The notes under the pieces are model-generated. The model did not search any database and was not told the DNA's origin. It saw nothing but the letters and a program-made list of their open reading frames with translations. A stretch of DNA of 5,695 nucleotides, from positions 1 through 5,695 of the forward strand of contig CAJUFL010000107.1 of assembly GCA_910585605.1 (NCBI GenBank), in the 5' to 3' direction. Positions 4,638 through 5,695 of the stretch are shown here, in pieces. The first letter of the stretch is position 1. Every line of letters starts with the position of its first letter. This stretch comes from an uncultured Lachnospiraceae bacterium. GTDB taxonomy: Bacteria > Bacillota > Clostridia > Lachnospirales > Lachnospiraceae. The position numbers and the translations under genes were made by a program.

Positions 4638-5695
4638 CAATTTCCTCCAACTTGTTTTATTATCCCTTTCTTCAACAAAACTTCTGCACTAACAAATGAC
4701 CGATATTGTGTTCCTAACCCAATTTTTCCAAATGCTGAAGCTATTGTAGATTCTTCAACTTCAAATGGTTTAACAACCTCAAATTGTCTATATTGTGATA
4801 AATCTGCATCATACGGTAAAGCTCTCATCTCCATGGGTGTTCCTGTTGGAGAAAAATATGTTCCTGTCATCCGTCCAAATCTATCTATTTTATCTCCAGC
4901 CATTAAGTAAATAGTTTTTTCTGTTCCTATTATAGCTCCGTTATTCGAAGGGTAATATGGTACTAATTCTGTAAATTTATTATTTGTCTTTTGGTATTTG
5001 ATATTATTTTTAAACGAACCAAATGCATCACTAAATTTACCCGTAAACTTCCCGGCAGCTTCCTTTGCCGCAGTCTTTAACTTCGGCATTGCCCTGCTGG
5101 CAAGATCTTTTAACTTTCCGGCTCCCCATTTGGCAGATGCCCCGATGGCAAAGCCTGCCACCATTGCTCCTGCCGTATAGGTCATGGCTTCCCCGACAGA
5201 CTTTTCTTCCCTGCGGGCCTTCATATAGGTATCATAGTTTGCCTTCATTCCGGCAGCCGCATTTCCAACCCTGGCAATGGTTCTGCATGCATCCGTTATC
5301 TTCTGCGCAGTTTTTATCGCTTTGACCGCTTTTGCTGTTTTGGCAACCCCTGCCACTACCGTTCCAACGGCAGGGATTCCACAGGCAAAGGAGATGGCCG
5401 CATTGACATAGTCGCCTTCTGCTGCATACAATACACCGTTTACGATGTCTGCCCAGTCAAACACGAGTCCTGCCCAGTCCAGTACATTATGCAGCCATTG
5501 ATACTTGCTCTTCTGCCCCTGGTCATTGGCGTTCCCCCCACATAATCCAAACGGATCTACCATGCTGACAGGATTCCCCACACAGTAGGCATAACGGTTC
5601 AAACTCTGGCTGCTTCCGATATCACCCACCTTGATATCCGGATTGATAAAACGCTTGATATCCGGATTATAATACCTTGCACGCATATAGTACAG
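4637..5695 (-). CDS. Rhs/YD-repeat polymorphic toxin, C-terminal part, with TNT-type NAD+ glycohydrolase tip
   Basis: This is the 3' end of a large secreted toxin gene running in from the right edge; no start codon is in the window. It opens with the canonical end of an Rhs core: LYYMRARYYNPDIKRF, NRYAYCVGNPVS and PFGLCGG. About 160 residues of hydrophobic, Ala-rich pretoxin linker follow (LYAAEGDYVNAAISFACGIP, VGTVVAGVAK). The last roughly 130 residues, in AT-rich DNA, carry the signature of the TNT domain (tuberculosis necrotizing toxin): DKIDRFGRMTGTYFSPTGTP, EMRALPYDADLSQY, FEVVKPFEVEESTIASAFGK and GLGTQYR, ending KQVGGN. In the mycobacterial toxin CpnT this fold hydrolyses NAD+ in the target cytosol, and the Gln of the TQ motif is essential; it is present here. 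The frame is intact, so this is the probable active toxin of the locus. The domain call is confident; the delivery route is unknown. Confidence 0.92.
   Translation of the reverse strand: MYYMRARYYNPDIKRFINPDIKVGDIGSSQSLNRYAYCVGNPVSMVDPFGLCGGNANDQGQKSKYQWLHNVLDWAGLVFDWADIVNGVLYAAEGDYVNAAISFACGIPAVGTVVAGVAKTAKAVKAIKTAQKITDACRTIARVGNAAAGMKANYDTYMKARREEKSVGEAMTYTAGAMVAGFAIGASAKWGAGKLKDLASRAMPKLKTAAKEAAGKFTGKFSDAFGSFKNNIKYQKTNNKFTELVPYYPSNNGAIIGTEKTIYLMAGDKIDRFGRMTGTYFSPTGTPMEMRALPYDADLSQYRQFEVVKPFEVEESTIASAFGKIGLGTQYRSFVSAEVLLKKGIIKQVGGN
4644..4648 (-). promoter_or_regulatory. Ribosome binding site of the TNT immunity gene, inside the toxin gene
   Basis: GGAGG falls within the last toxin codons (VGGN-stop), six bases before the overlapping ATG. 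The toxin terminus thus encodes the start signal of its own antidote, keeping the pair linked during exchange. Confidence 0.7.
5039..5653. repeat. Direct repeat, copy B: end of Rhs core plus pretoxin linker
   Basis: This is the partner of copy A (3000-3614) at a constant 2039-base offset with no visible gaps. It belongs to the intact Rhs gene. Divergence is concentrated in the linker (for example WHTLLGAAGIFWDGFD in A against LHNVLDWAGLVFDWAD in B). The copies are therefore different alleles rather than a fresh duplication. Confidence 0.85.

Noticed and set aside
4998..5325. Plus-strand open frames over the TNT Rhs linker
   Set aside because: They are antisense to the Ala-rich linker, whose homologue in copy A is conserved at the protein level on the minus strand.
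1..5695. CRISPR array, rRNA or tRNA genes
   Set aside because: There are no regularly spaced short repeats and no recognisable structural RNA sequence on either strand; the only long repeat is the pair of Rhs linkers.

Overview
The window looks like an accessory region of a low-GC Gram-positive bacterium, most likely a Lachnospiraceae-type clostridium. This is inferred from AGGAG/GGAGG ribosome binding sites, codon use, the YD-repeat Rhs style with a PFGLCGG junction, and an IS4-type transposase of the kind common in that group. Every gene I can support is on the minus strand, so the locus reads from right (5695) to left (1).

Layout in reading order. (1) 5695-4637 is the 3' end of a large Rhs/YD-repeat polymorphic toxin gene whose body lies beyond the right edge. 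It has the end of the Rhs core, a long hydrophobic pretoxin linker, and a C-terminal tip recognisable as a TNT-type NAD+ glycohydrolase. (2) 4637-4398 is a small immunity-like gene whose ATG overlaps the toxin stop. (3) 4397-4085 is AT-rich spacer with at most one short relic. (4) 4084-2520 is a displaced second Rhs 3' module: a 5'-truncated piece of YD core, an internal deletion that shifts the frame, then a second, divergent copy of the linker carrying a different toxin tip. (5) 2507-2238 is the immunity-like gene of that module. (6) 2237-1282 is AT-rich DNA holding a 15-bp inverted repeat and decayed small reading frames that look like a third, dead module. (7) 1281-1030 is a broken small membrane-protein gene. 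(8) 930-1 is an IS4-family transposase with a premature stop, cut off by the left edge and possibly joined there to another scrap of YD-repeat sequence.

Taken together, this is a polymorphic-toxin diversification array: one live Rhs toxin/immunity pair followed by orphan C-terminal toxin/immunity cassettes at several stages of decay, ended by an insertion sequence. The two pretoxin linkers form a 615-bp direct repeat spaced 2039 bp apart without gaps. Recombination between them could replace the TNT tip and its immunity gene with the second pair. Composition changes sharply where each linker meets its toxin tip, marking the exchange boundary. The retained immunity genes would protect the cell against relatives carrying those toxins. 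The orphan-cassette concept is established for Rhs and CDI systems. The specific points here are the second toxin tip with no family I can name, the frameshifting deletion in the orphan, and the decayed third module.
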